Shown here: positions 10,965 to 20,044 of the stretch, in pieces
Numbering within the stretch: the stretch's first letter is position 1
Layout of the letters: every line of letters begins with the position of its first letter
Assembly: GCA_910822395.1 (NCBI GenBank)
Contig: OU365335.1
Location: forward strand, 496,001-560,000
Length of the DNA: 64,000 nucleotides
DNA from: Pseudoclavibacter triregionum
Lineage (GTDB): Bacteria > Actinomycetota > Actinomycetes > Actinomycetales > Microbacteriaceae
Direction of reading: 5' to 3'
The notes under the pieces: generated by a model
What the model was told of the DNA's origin: nothing
The model's input: the letters and a program-made list of their open reading frames with translations, nothing else
The model's database searches: none
Translations under genes and position numbers: made by a program

Positions 10965-11888
10965 TTGGATTCACGCGTGGGACGAGACGCACGACGGACC
11001 GGGCGCGGCGAGGAGCCGGCCGCGGCACGCGAGCACGAGCTCACGACCACCCTCTCGAACGGCGCGACCGCGACCCTCGCGCGGGACGGCGACGGCTGGA
11101 CCCTCGTGGTCGACGGCACGCCCCAGTCGAACGTCTCCGTCGAGGATCCCCGCGACCTGCAGTTCGGGTACATCCGCCACATGGGCCACGTCATCGACCT
11201 CGCCTGGCCCGAGCACGAGCCGATCACGGCCGTCCACCTCGGCGCCGGGGCGATGTCGATCCCCCGCTTCGTCGAGGCGACCCGGCCCGGCTCCCGCCAG
11301 CAGGTGCTCGAGCTCGAGCCGAAGCTCGTCGAGCTCGTGCGCCGCGTCGCCCCGCTGCCGAAGCACGCGTCGATCCGCCTCCGCTACGGCGACGCGCGCG
11401 AGCAGCTCGGACGCCTGCCCGCCGGCCTCGCGGGGACGGCCGACCTCGTCGTCGTCGACATCTTCGCCGGCCCGCAGACCCCGGCCCACGTGACGAGCGT
11501 CGAGTTCTTCGAGCGGGTCGCCCCGCTGCTCGCGCCCGAGGGCATCGTGCTCGTGAACATCGCGGACGGCCACGAGCTCCGCTTCGCCCGGGGCGAGGCG
11601 GCGACGCTCCTCGAGGTCTTCGACTCGGTGCGGCTCATCGGCGATCCGGCGGTGTCGAAGGGACGCCGGTTCGGCAACCTGCTCGCCGTCGTGATGCGGG
11701 AGGACCGGGAGATCCCTGGCCTCGCCCGGCGGATCGCGGGCGAGTTCCCGCCGACGTCGATCCTCGAGCCGGATGCCGTGCGCGACTTCGCGCGCGGCCG
11801 CGCCCCCGTGCGCGACGCGGAGGCGATCCCGTCGCCGAAGCCCGGCCGCGGCGTCTTCACCGCGAAGCGCTCCGGCGGCTGGGAGTAG
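10965..11888 (+). CDS. Spermidine synthase-like methyltransferase-fold protein
   Basis: About 307 residues with a Rossmann fold like polyamine aminopropyltransferases: VHLGAGAMSIPRFVEAT (glycine-rich loop), QQVLELEPKLVEL (acidic residue for the ribose), YGDAREQL and VVVDIFAGPQTPAHVTS. The N-terminal beta hairpin (LVVDGTPQSNVSVEDPRDLQ, then MGHVIDLAW) is also typical. Many actinobacteria carry this fused-MFS/spermidine-synthase-like soluble form; whether it makes a polyamine is unproven, because the D-x-x-D substrate loop is altered. Start uncertain: TTG 10965 or GTG 10977, neither with a clear ribosome site. Confidence 0.8.
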   Translation: MDSRVGRDARRTGRGEEPAAAREHELTTTLSNGATATLARDGDGWTLVVDGTPQSNVSVEDPRDLQFGYIRHMGHVIDLAWPEHEPITAVHLGAGAMSIPRFVEATRPGSRQQVLELEPKLVELVRRVAPLPKHASIRLRYGDAREQLGRLPAGLAGTADLVVVDIFAGPQTPAHVTSVEFFERVAPLLAPEGIVLVNIADGHELRFARGEAATLLEVFDSVRLIGDPAVSKGRRFGNLLAVVMREDREIPGLARRIAGEFPPTSILEPDAVRDFARGRAPVRDAEAIPSPKPGRGVFTAKRSGGWE

Positions 11889-11964
11889 CCGGGCCGCCGG
11901 ACCTGCATGTCAGCCCAGGCGTGCCTCGGTCGGCTCGTGGGAGGCCGCGGGTACCCTCGACGAC

Positions 11965-12537
11965 GTGCCTGACGCTCCCATCATCCTCGGCTATGACCCC
12001 GACACGCTCCGCGAGCGCATCGACGTCGCGGCCGCGGAAGCGCGCCTCGGGCAGATCCAGCACCTCCGCTCCCTCGCGGCCCTGAACGAGCGCGTCGCCC
12101 TCCTGCGCATGCTCGGCCGCCTCGACGAGGCCTTCGACGACGCGCAGGCGGCCTACCGCCAGTCGCGCTTCACCGGCTCCCGCGAGGACGCCCTCGCCGC
12201 GCGCATCCGCCGCGCCGTCGTGCAGCAGTACCAGGGCAAGACCGACGTCGCCCTCCGCGAGCTCGACGGCTGCGTCGACGAGGCGCGCACCCACGAGTGG
12301 CTCTCGCTCGCGGCCTTCGCCCTCCAGCACCGCGGCAAGACCCGCTACGACCGCGGCGAGCTCGAGCCCGCCCTCGCCGACTTCGAGGAGGCGCTCAAGC
12401 TGCGCACCGACTCGGAGGCGCCGGCCGACCAGATCGAGTCGTCGAAGTTCGCGATCCGCGCCGTGCGCGCCCGCCTCGAGGGCCAGCAGCAGGGCGACGA
12501 CGAGCTCCACGAGCCGATCACGAGCCACGACCTCTAG
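11965..12537 (+). CDS. TPR-like repeat protein of unknown role
   Basis: 190 residues, nearly all helical. Consecutive helix pairs fit the tetratricopeptide pattern, for example LAALNERVALLRMLGRLDEA, then LAAFALQHRGKTRYDRGELE and PALADFEEALKL. Such repeats bind other proteins; no catalytic motif is present. GTG start at 11965. The SprT-like gene starts 4 bp after its stop, so the two are probably co-transcribed and may cooperate. Confidence 0.75.
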   Translation: MPDAPIILGYDPDTLRERIDVAAAEARLGQIQHLRSLAALNERVALLRMLGRLDEAFDDAQAAYRQSRFTGSREDALAARIRRAVVQQYQGKTDVALRELDGCVDEARTHEWLSLAAFALQHRGKTRYDRGELEPALADFEEALKLRTDSEAPADQIESSKFAIRAVRARLEGQQQGDDELHEPITSHDL

Positions 12538-12541
12538 CCGG

Positions 12542-13060
12542 ATGGCCGAGCTCGCGCGCGTGCGGGTGTGGGCCGAGGCCGCCATCCGCATGCACCTCGA
12601 CCCGTCGTGGTCGTTCGCCTTCGACTCGGCGAAGAAGCGCGCGGGCGCCTGCGACTACACGCGCAAGCGCATCACGCTCTCGCGCTACCTCTCGGAGCTC
12701 CACGAGGACGACGACGTCCACCAGACGCTCCTCCACGAGATCGCGCACGCCATGGCCGGCCATGCCGCCGGGCACGGGCCCGAGTGGCGGCGGATCGCCC
12801 GCGAGATCGGCTACGTCGGCGGCCGCACGCACGACCTCGAGATCGCCTCCGCGCAGGCGAGGTGGATCGGCGTGTGCCCGAACGGCCACGAGATCGCCCG
12901 CTTCCGCCGTCCCGGCGCGAAGCCGATGTCGTGCGCGAAGTGCTCGCGCACCTTCGACCGCCGCTTCCTCGTGCGCTGGCGCGAGCGGAGCGAGACCGAG
13001 CTCGAGGCCGCGCGCGCCGAGGCCCGCGCGAGCGCCCGCGCGGCGCGCCGCGCGAGCTAG
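12542..13060 (+). CDS. SprT-like zinc metalloprotease-domain protein
   Basis: 172 residues. The zincin motif is HEIAHAMAGH (two His and the catalytic Glu) near residues 65-74, followed by a third-ligand region HGPEWRRIAREIGY. A small zinc ribbon follows (CPNGHEIARF, then SCAKCSRTFD). This is the SprT/Spartan layout, in which the eukaryotic member digests DNA-protein crosslinks; the bacterial role is not settled. The C-terminus is a charged Arg/Ala/Glu helix. Starts 4 bp after the TPR protein gene. Confidence 0.88.
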   Translation: MAELARVRVWAEAAIRMHLDPSWSFAFDSAKKRAGACDYTRKRITLSRYLSELHEDDDVHQTLLHEIAHAMAGHAAGHGPEWRRIAREIGYVGGRTHDLEIASAQARWIGVCPNGHEIARFRRPGAKPMSCAKCSRTFDRRFLVRWRERSETELEAARAEARASARAARRAS

Positions 13061-13282
13061 GGGTGCCGGCAGCCGGACGCGCCGGGCTCCGCGAACGCGC
13101 CACCTCCCTCGAACCCGCTGGGACGGCGCGGGCGCGGACTCCGTCGTCCGCCGCCCGCGCCGCCCCGAGCCCGCTCCCGCCTCCACCGCGGCGCATCCCG
13201 CCGACGCCGTTGTCGGCCGGCCGCGCGAAGGTCCCGGCGAGCTCGCGAGGGACGTCCGGATCGCTGCTGCTCCTCCTCGCTC

Positions 13283-15331
13283 CTACTCCTCCTCGTCCCC
13301 GTCTTCGCGCTGCACGACCGGCACCGGCAGGGTGAACATCCCCGTCGCCGCGCCGCTCGCGTCGGCCGGCCCCAGCGCGTGGATGTGGTCGAGCACGGAG
13401 CGGTCCTCGATCGTCGCCGGCACCTGCGGCTCGACGCCGTCGAGGATCTGCCGGATCGTCTTGCGGAGGATCTTCCCCGAGCGGGTCTTCGGCAGGCGCG
13501 GCACGACCGCGACGTCCTTGAACGACGCCACCGGGCCGATGTGGTCGCGGACGGCCTGGACGAGCTCAGTCCGCAGCACCGCCTCCTCCGTCTCGACGCC
13601 GTGCTTGAGCGTCACGAGCCCGTAGGCGCGCTGGCCCTTGAGCGGGTCGGCGACGCCGACGACGGCCGCCTCGGCGATGGCCGGGTGCTGGATGAGCGCC
13701 TCCTCGAGCGCGCCCGTCGAGAGGCGGTGGCCGGCGACGTTGATGACGTCGTCCGTGCGGCCCATGACGAAGACGTAGCCGTCCTCGTCGATGAAGCCCG
13801 AGTCGCCCGTCGCGTAGTAGCCGGGGAAGGCCTCGAGGTACGAGGAGCGGAAGCGCGCCGGGTCGCCCCACACGGTGAGGAGGTAGCCCGGGGGCAGCGG
13901 GAGGCGGATCGCGAGGTTGCCCTCGACGTTCGGCGCCGTGATGTCGTTGCCCTGCGCGTCGAGCACGCGGAGGTCGACGCCCGGCGAGGGGACGGTCGTC
14001 GAGCCGGGCTTCGCCGGCAGCAGCTCGACGCCGCGCGGGTTCGAGCAGATCGCCCAGCCGGTCTCGGTCTGCCACCAGTGGTCGATGACGGGGCAGTGGA
14101 GGCCGTCGTTCGCCCAGTGGTAGGTCTCGGGGTCGAGGCGCTCGCCGGCGAGGAAGAGCGCGTCGAGCGAGGAGAGGTCGTAGCGGGCGGCCAGCTCGAA
14201 GCCCGGGTCCTCGCGGCGGATGGCGCGGAGCGCGGTCGGCGCCGTGAAGAGCACCTTCACGCCGTACTGCTCGACGACGCGCCAGAAGGCGCCCGCGTCG
14301 GGCGTGCCGACGGGCTTGCCCTCGTAGATGATCGTCGTCGCGCCGAGCAGGAGCGGGGCGTAGACGATGTAGCTGTGGCCGACGACCCAGCCGACGTCGG
14401 AGGCCGACCAGAAGACGTCGCCCGGCTCGACGCCGTAGATCTCCTTCATCGAGCGCACGAGCGCGACCGCGTGGCCGCCCGTGTCGCGGACGATGCCCTT
14501 CGGGTTCCCGGTCGTGCCGGAGGTGTAGAGGATGTAGGCGGGGTGGCTCGCGGGCACCGGCACGCACTCGACGGGCTCGGCCGCGGCCTCCGCCTCCTTC
14601 CAGTCGAGGTAGCGCACGGCGCCCCCGTCGTAGTCGGCCGCGGACCCCGGCACGCGGTCGCGCTTCGCGACGATGACCGTCTCGACGCTGCCGGGCGCCT
14701 TCTCGAGCGCCCGCTCGACGATCGGGAGGTACTCGACGGCGCGGGCGGGCTCGAGGCCGCCGGAGGCGGTGACGAGCACCTTCGGCGCGGCGTCCTCGAT
14801 GCGCACGGCGAGCTCGCTCGAGGCGAAGCCGCCGAAGACGACCGAGTGGACGGCGCCGATGCGCGCGCAGGCGAGCATGGAGATGATCGCCTCGGGGATC
14901 ATCGGCAGGTAGATGAGCACCCGGTCGCCGCGCTCGACGCCGGCGTTCCGGAGCACGCCCGCGAAGCGCGCGACGTGGTCGAGGAGCTCGGCGTAGGTGA
15001 TGCGCGACTGGGTGCCGGTCATGGCCGAGTCGTAGATGATCGCGGCCTGATCGCCGCGGCCGGCCGCGACGTGGCGGTCGACGGCGTTCCAGCAGGCGTT
15101 GAGCTCGCCGTCCGGGAACCAGCGCCACTCGGCGGGCTCGCCGGCCTCGGTGCGGGCCGTGATCTCGACGGCCTTCGTCGGCGCCGTCGTCCACTCGAGG
15201 CGCTCGGCGGTCTCGAGCCAGAAGCCCTCGGGGTCGTCGATCGAGCGCTGCCACTTGTCGGCGTAGGCGTCGTGGCGGTGCGGCGCGGACTCGGGCAGCG
15301 GGTGGAGGTCGGAAGCGGGAGTGCTGGTCAT
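13283..15331 (-). CDS. prpE: Propionyl-CoA synthetase (acyl-CoA synthetase of the PrpE type)
   Basis: 682 residues. Activates propionate with ATP and CoA to propionyl-CoA. The AMP-binding motif reads YTSGTTGNPKGIVRDTGGHA; the RDTGGHA form is typical of PrpE rather than acetyl-CoA synthetase. Other core motifs: WWQTETGWAI, YYATGDSGFIDEDGYVFVMG and GRTDDVINVAGHRLS. The C-terminal PKTRSGKILRK carries the lysine that Pat-type acetylation targets. ATG start at 15331 with AAGGA seven bases upstream. It diverges from the gntR-prpDBC operon, which completes the propionate pathway, and the shared gap holds two matching operator-like sites. Confidence 0.92.
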   Translation of the reverse strand: MTSTPASDLHPLPESAPHRHDAYADKWQRSIDDPEGFWLETAERLEWTTAPTKAVEITARTEAGEPAEWRWFPDGELNACWNAVDRHVAAGRGDQAAIIYDSAMTGTQSRITYAELLDHVARFAGVLRNAGVERGDRVLIYLPMIPEAIISMLACARIGAVHSVVFGGFASSELAVRIEDAAPKVLVTASGGLEPARAVEYLPIVERALEKAPGSVETVIVAKRDRVPGSAADYDGGAVRYLDWKEAEAAAEPVECVPVPASHPAYILYTSGTTGNPKGIVRDTGGHAVALVRSMKEIYGVEPGDVFWSASDVGWVVGHSYIVYAPLLLGATTIIYEGKPVGTPDAGAFWRVVEQYGVKVLFTAPTALRAIRREDPGFELAARYDLSSLDALFLAGERLDPETYHWANDGLHCPVIDHWWQTETGWAICSNPRGVELLPAKPGSTTVPSPGVDLRVLDAQGNDITAPNVEGNLAIRLPLPPGYLLTVWGDPARFRSSYLEAFPGYYATGDSGFIDEDGYVFVMGRTDDVINVAGHRLSTGALEEALIQHPAIAEAAVVGVADPLKGQRAYGLVTLKHGVETEEAVLRTELVQAVRDHIGPVASFKDVAVVPRLPKTRSGKILRKTIRQILDGVEPQVPATIEDRSVLDHIHALGPADASGAATGMFTLPVPVVQREDGDEEE

Positions 15332-15453
15332 CGAGGTTCCTTCGGTCGCGTCGTTGCGAATCGGATGCCCCGGCAGCGGCGGGCGCTCCGTTGCGCCTCG
15401 TCCTGCGGTTGCTGCCCTCCACGGTAGCCCGGCCCGAGAGGAACGCGCAAGCG

Positions 15454-15518
15454 TAATGTATGCACTCTCGCGAAACTCGGGCTTGCGCATCCGCAGACGA
15501 GGGTTAATGTATGCATTA
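15454..15518. promoter_or_regulatory. Paired operator-like sites in the prpE/gntR gap
   Basis: TAATGTATGCA occurs at 15454-15464 and again within TAATGTATGCATTA at 15505-15518. The copies are 51 bp apart, close to five helical turns, on the same face of DNA. TGTATGCA-type half-symmetric sites suit FadR/FCD-type GntR proteins, and the adjacent gene encodes one. They stand out as AT-rich words in very GC-rich DNA. Confidence 0.65.
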
Positions 15519-15572
15519 CGCGGATCACCGTCGATCCGCCGCCGAGTTCGGCCGAGCCCCGGGAGGTGCCAG

Positions 15573-16247
15573 ATGCGAGCGAGCGATCGCGCCTACGCGG
15601 CGCTGCGCGACGAGATCCTCGACGGCGAGCTCGCGCCCGGCGCCCCGCTCGCCGAGCTCGAGCAGGCCGCGCGCCTCGGCGTGAGCCGGACGCCCATCCG
15701 CGAGGCGCTCTCCCGACTCATCGCCGACGGCCTCGTCACCGCCCGCTCGCCCCGCAACCTCGTCGTCACCGAGCTCTCGGAGGAGCGCATCCGCAACGTC
15801 TACGAGCTGCGCCAGGCGCTCGAGACCGACGCCGCCGCCATCGCCGCCCGCCGCGGCGACCTCGCCGCCTTCGCCGCCCTCCGCGAGCGCCTCGCCGAGG
15901 CGCCCGCCCTCCTCGAGGGACCCGACGAAGAGGCCGGGATCGCCGCCTACTTCGCCGTCGTCGACGAGCTCGACGCCGCGATCGACGACGCCGGCGCGAA
16001 CCCGATCTTCAGCGACGCGCTCGCGAGCGCGCGCCTCCACTCCGCGCGCATCCGCCGCCTCGCGCAGCACGACCCGGCCCGCCTTCGGGACGCCGCGGAG
16101 GAGCACCTCCTCGTGGTCGACGCGATCCTCGACCGCGATCCGGAGCTCGCCGCCCACGCCACCCACGTCCACCTCCACCGCAGCCTCCGCTCCGCGCTCG
16201 CGCGCGCGGCGAGGATCGCGGGCGGCGCCGAGTCGGACGCCGCGTAG
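15573..16247 (+). CDS. GntR-family regulator (FCD type) of the propionate cluster
   Basis: 224 residues. N-terminal winged helix: AYAALRDEILDGELAPGAPL, then LGVSRTPIREALSRLIADGL (recognition helix) and the RNLVVTELS wing. The C-terminal all-helical FCD ligand domain has an Asp/His set for metal or acid binding (VDELDAAI, then EEHLLVVDAIL, then HATHVHLH). ATG 15573 chosen because GGGAGG precedes it; the frame opens further upstream at 15321 but would overlap prpE. First gene of an operon with prpD, prpB and prpC, so probably autoregulated and responsive to methylcitrate or a related acid. Confidence 0.88.
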   Translation: MRASDRAYAALRDEILDGELAPGAPLAELEQAARLGVSRTPIREALSRLIADGLVTARSPRNLVVTELSEERIRNVYELRQALETDAAAIAARRGDLAAFAALRERLAEAPALLEGPDEEAGIAAYFAVVDELDAAIDDAGANPIFSDALASARLHSARIRRLAQHDPARLRDAAEEHLLVVDAILDRDPELAAHATHVHLHRSLRSALARAARIAGGAESDAA

Positions 16248-16337
16248 GCGTCCCGGCAGGCACAGACCATCCAGACCATCCGTTCTTCCACGACCACCAC
16301 GCGCCACCGCGCAGACCACCACCGCGAAGGGACCACC

Positions 16338-17873
16338 GTGAAGCAGCACCACGTCCGCGTCTACCGCTCCGAGGAGCACCTCCCCCGCGAGGAGCAGCTC
16401 GCCTGGAAGCTCGCCGAGGTCGCCGCCGACCCCGTCGAGGTCGACGCCGAGGTCGTCGACATGGTCATCAATCGCGTCATCGACAACGCCTCCGTCGCCG
16501 CCGCCTCGCTCAACCGCGCCCCGATCGTCTCGGCTCGCGGCCAGGCGATGTCGCACTCGGCCCCGAAGCACGGCGAGGGCGCGAACGTCTTCGGCCTCGA
16601 CGCCGGCGAGCGCACGAGCCCCGAGTGGGCGGCCTGGGCGAACGGCGTCGCCGTCCGCGAGCTCGACTACCACGACACCTTCCTCGCGGCCGAGTACTCG
16701 CACCCGGGCGACAACATCCCGGCCGTCGTCGCCGTCGCGCAGCACCTCGCGACGAAGCGCGGGCTCACCGGCCGCGACGTCGTCCGCGGCATCGCGACCG
16801 CCTACGAGGTGCAGGTCGATCTCGTGAAGTCGATCTGCCTCCACAAGCACAAGATCGACCACGTCGCGCACATCGGGCCCTCGGCGTCGGCCGGCATCGG
16901 AACGCTCCTCGGCCTCCCGGCCGAGACGATCTTCCAGGCCATCGGCCAGGGCCTCCACACGACGACCGCCACGCGCCAGTCGCGCAAGGGCGAGATCTCG
17001 ACCTGGAAGGCGCACGCCCCCGCGTTCGCCGGGAAGATGGCCGTCGAGGCCGTCGACCGCGCCATGCGCGGCCAGACCTCCCCCACCCCGATCTACGAGG
17101 GCGAGGACGGCGTCATCGCGTGGCTCCTCGACGGCCCGGACGCCTCGTACGAGGTGCCGCTGCCCGAGGCCGGCGAGGCGAAGCGCGCCATCCTCGACAC
17201 GTACACGAAGGAGCACTCGGCCGAGTACCAGGCGCAGGCCTGGATCGACCTCGCCCGCAAGCTCCACCGCGAGCACCCCGAGCTCGTCGCGCACCCGGAG
17301 CGCGTGAGGTCCATCCTCATCACGACCTCGCATCACACGCACTACGTCATCGGCTCTGGCGCGAACGACCCGCAGAAGTACGACCCGACGGCCTCGCGCG
17401 AGACCCTCGACCACTCGATCCCCTACATCTTCACCGTCGCGCTCCAGGACGGCGCGTGGCACCACGTCGACTCGTACGCCCCCGAGCGCGCCGGCCGCCC
17501 CGACACCGTCGAGCTGTGGCGCAAGGTCACGACCGTCGAGGACCCGGAGTGGACGCGCCGCTACCACTCGCTCGACATCTCCGAGAAGGCCTTCGGCGGC
17601 GCCGTGGAGATCGAGCTCGAGGACGGCACGGTCATCCGCGACGAGATCGCCGTCGCCGACGCGCACCCGCTCGGCGCCCGGCCCTTCGCCCGCGAGCAGT
17701 ACCTCGGCAAGTTCCGCACCCTCGCCGACGGCATCCTCGAGCCCGCCGAGATCGAGCGCTTCCTCGACGTGGCCCAGCGCCTGCCGGAGCTGCGCCCCGA
17801 GGAGCTCGGCCAGCTCACGATCGTCGCCAAGCCCGGCCTCCTCATCGACCCGCCCGCCGACGGCATCTTCTAG
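16338..17873 (+). CDS. prpD: 2-methylcitrate dehydratase
   Basis: 511 residues, MmgE/PrpD family. Dehydrates 2-methylcitrate to 2-methyl-cis-aconitate. Seen: [54 protein letters not shown] (the His-Pro-Gly-Asp-Asn core), the [19 protein letters not shown] block and [23 protein letters not shown] start at 16338 with AAGGGA upstream. It follows the regulator by 90 bp and precedes prpB by 9 bp. Confidence 0.96.
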   Translation: MKQHHVRVYRSEEHLPREEQLAWKLAEVAADPVEVDAEVVDMVINRVIDNASVAAASLNRAPIVSARGQAMSHSAPKHGEGANVFGLDAGERTSPEWAAWANGVAVRELDYHDTFLAAEYSHPGDNIPAVVAVAQHLATKRGLTGRDVVRGIATAYEVQVDLVKSICLHKHKIDHVAHIGPSASAGIGTLLGLPAETIFQAIGQGLHTTTATRQSRKGEISTWKAHAPAFAGKMAVEAVDRAMRGQTSPTPIYEGEDGVIAWLLDGPDASYEVPLPEAGEAKRAILDTYTKEHSAEYQAQAWIDLARKLHREHPELVAHPERVRSILITTSHHTHYVIGSGANDPQKYDPTASRETLDHSIPYIFTVALQDGAWHHVDSYAPERAGRPDTVELWRKVTTVEDPEWTRRYHSLDISEKAFGGAVEIELEDGTVIRDEIAVADAHPLGARPFAREQYLGKFRTLADGILEPAEIERFLDVAQRLPELRPEELGQLTIVAKPGLLIDPPADGIF

Positions 17874-17882
17874 GAGATCGAC

Positions 17883-18782
17883 ATGCTCTACGCCTCCACC
17901 TCCCCCGCCGAGAAGCGGAAGGCCTTCCGCGAGCGGCTCGCGAGCGGCGAGCTGCTGCGCTTCCCCGGCGCCTTCAACCCGCTGTCGGCCCGCCTGATCG
18001 AGCAGAAGGGCTTCGAGGGCATCTACATCTCGGGCGCCGTGCTCGCGGCCGACCTCGGGCTCCCCGACATCGGCCTCACGACGCTCTCCGAGGTCGCCGG
18101 CCGCGGCAAGCAGATCGCGCGGATGACCGAGCTGCCGGCGATCATCGACGCCGACACCGGCTTCGGCGAGCCCATGAACGTCGCCCGGACGATCCAGGAG
18201 CTCGAGGACGCCGGTCTCGCCGGCTGTCACATCGAGGACCAGATCAACCCGAAGCGCTGCGGCCACCTCGACGGCAAGGCCGTCGTCGACACGGAGACCG
18301 CGACGAAGCGCATCCGCTCGGCCGTCGACGCCCGCCGCGACGAGAGCTTCCTCATCATGGCGCGCACCGACATCCGCGCCGCGGAGGGCCTCGACTCCGC
18401 GCTCGACCGCGCGAAGGCGCTCGTCGACGCCGGCGCCGACGCGATCTTCCCCGAGGCGATGCGCACCCTCGAGGAGTTCGAGGCCATGCGCAAGGCCGTC
18501 GACGTGCCGCTGCTCGCGAACATGACCGAGTTCGGCAAGAGCGAGCTCTTCAGCGTCGACGAGCTGCGCGACGTCGGCATGAACCTCGTCATCTGGCCGG
18601 TCTCGATGCTCCGCATCTCGATGGGGGCGACGGGCCGCGCGCTCGACGCCCTCACCGAGCAGGGGCACCTTCGCGACGAGCTCGAGCTCATGCAGCACCG
18701 AGCGGATCTGTACGAGCTCATCGACTACGAGGCGTACAACCGATTCGACACGTCCATCTTCAACTTCACGATCGAGCGATAG
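17883..18782 (+). CDS. prpB: Methylisocitrate lyase
   Basis: 299 residues, isocitrate lyase/PEP mutase superfamily. Cleaves 2-methylisocitrate to pyruvate and succinate. Active-site motifs: YISGAVLAADLGLPD, the Mg-binding IIDADTGFGEP, and the flexible loop NPKRCGHLDGK with the catalytic Cys. Further signatures: IMARTDIRA and PLLANMTEFGK. Start ATG 17883 with AGGAGA six bases before. Lies between prpD (9 bp) and prpC (11 bp). Confidence 0.97.
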   Translation: MLYASTSPAEKRKAFRERLASGELLRFPGAFNPLSARLIEQKGFEGIYISGAVLAADLGLPDIGLTTLSEVAGRGKQIARMTELPAIIDADTGFGEPMNVARTIQELEDAGLAGCHIEDQINPKRCGHLDGKAVVDTETATKRIRSAVDARRDESFLIMARTDIRAAEGLDSALDRAKALVDAGADAIFPEAMRTLEEFEAMRKAVDVPLLANMTEFGKSELFSVDELRDVGMNLVIWPVSMLRISMGATGRALDALTEQGHLRDELELMQHRADLYELIDYEAYNRFDTSIFNFTIER

Positions 18783-18793
18783 GGAGCCTCACC

Positions 18794-19906
18794 ATGGAGG
18801 ACAAGGAGATCTACAAGGGCCTCGCCGGGGTGCCGGTCGACTACACGGCCATCTCGAAGGTGAACCCGGAGACGAACTCGCTGCTCTACCGCGGCTACCC
18901 GGTGCAGGAGCTCGCCGCGAAGTGCTCCTTCGAGCAGGTCGCGTGGCTGCTCTGGCATGGCGAGCTGCCCACGGACGCCGAGCTCGAGGCCTTCGTCGCC
19001 GAGGAGCGCGGCCGCCGCGCCCTCGACCCGAACGTGCGCCAGGTCATCGACTCGCTGCCGACGACGGCGCACCCGATGGACGTCGTCCGCTCGGCCGTCT
19101 CGGTCATCGGCGCCTCCGACCCGACGACCGAGGAGAACACCGAGGAGGCGAACCTCGACAAGGCGAAGCGCCTCTTCGCGGCCCTCCCGGCGATCGTCTC
19201 CTACGACCAGCGCCGCCGCCACGGCCTCGACGTCGTCGAGCCGCGCGAGGACCTCGACTACTCGCAGAACTTCCTCTGGATGGCCTTCGGCGAGGAGGCC
19301 GCCCCCGAGGTCGTCGACGCGTTCCGGGTGTCGATGGTGCTCTACGCCGAGCACTCCTTCAACGCCTCGACCTTCACGGCGCGCGTCATCGCCTCGACGA
19401 CGTCCGACCTGTACAGCGCGGTCACGGGCGCGATCGGCGCGCTCAAGGGCGCGCTGCACGGCGGCGCGAACGAGGCCGTCATGCACACCTTCGAGGAGAT
19501 CGGGACCGCCGACAAGGCATCCGCGTGGCTCGATGAGGCGCTCGCGAGCAAGCGGAAGATCATGGGCTTCGGCCACCGCGTCTACAAGAACGGCGACTCG
19601 CGCGTGCCGACGATGCAGGCCGCGATGGAGCGGATGATCGACCACTACGGCCGCCAGGACCTCCTCGAGCTCTACCGCGCGCTCGCGGACGAGTTCACGA
19701 AGCGCAAGGGCATCCAGCCGAACCTCGACTACCCCGCCGGCCCGACCTACCACCTCATGGGCTTCGACACCCCCACGTTCACGCCGCTCTTCGTGGCGTC
19801 GCGCGTGACGGGCTGGACGGCGCACGTGCTCGAGCAGAACGCCGCGAACGCGCTCATCCGCCCGCTCTCGGTGTACCACGGCGTCGACGAGCGGCACGTG
19901 CCGTAG
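18794..19906 (+). CDS. prpC: 2-methylcitrate synthase / citrate synthase family
   Basis: 370 residues, the size of the short bacterial type. Condenses propionyl-CoA with oxaloacetate. Catalytic signatures: LYAEHSFNASTFTARVIAST (His), GALKGALHGGANEAVM (His) and GFGHRVYKNGDSR (Arg region), with the late Asp in YPAGPTYHLMGF. Context makes methylcitrate synthase the best call, although such enzymes usually also accept acetyl-CoA. Starts 11 bp after prpB with AGGGAG upstream; a hairpin follows the stop. Confidence 0.95.
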   Translation: MEDKEIYKGLAGVPVDYTAISKVNPETNSLLYRGYPVQELAAKCSFEQVAWLLWHGELPTDAELEAFVAEERGRRALDPNVRQVIDSLPTTAHPMDVVRSAVSVIGASDPTTEENTEEANLDKAKRLFAALPAIVSYDQRRRHGLDVVEPREDLDYSQNFLWMAFGEEAAPEVVDAFRVSMVLYAEHSFNASTFTARVIASTTSDLYSAVTGAIGALKGALHGGANEAVMHTFEEIGTADKASAWLDEALASKRKIMGFGHRVYKNGDSRVPTMQAAMERMIDHYGRQDLLELYRALADEFTKRKGIQPNLDYPAGPTYHLMGFDTPTFTPLFVASRVTGWTAHVLEQNAANALIRPLSVYHGVDERHVP

Positions 19907-19943
19907 GGCGTCTCGCTCAGCCTTCGCCTGACGGTCTGGTCGT

Positions 19944-19979
19944 CTCGGCCCCGGTCGCCCGCGCGGCGCCGGGGCCGAG
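19944..19979 (+). terminator. Hairpin after prpC
   Basis: CTCGGCCCCGG and CCGGGGCCGAG form an 11-bp perfect stem, 37 bp after the prpC stop and before the threonine aldolase gene. No U-run follows, as is common in this GC range. Confidence 0.6.
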
Positions 19980-20044
19980 GCGCGTCCCGAGGCGTTCCGT
20001 CATGGCATCCGCAGCCGTCGACAGCCGGTCAGCCGCGCGGCGGG

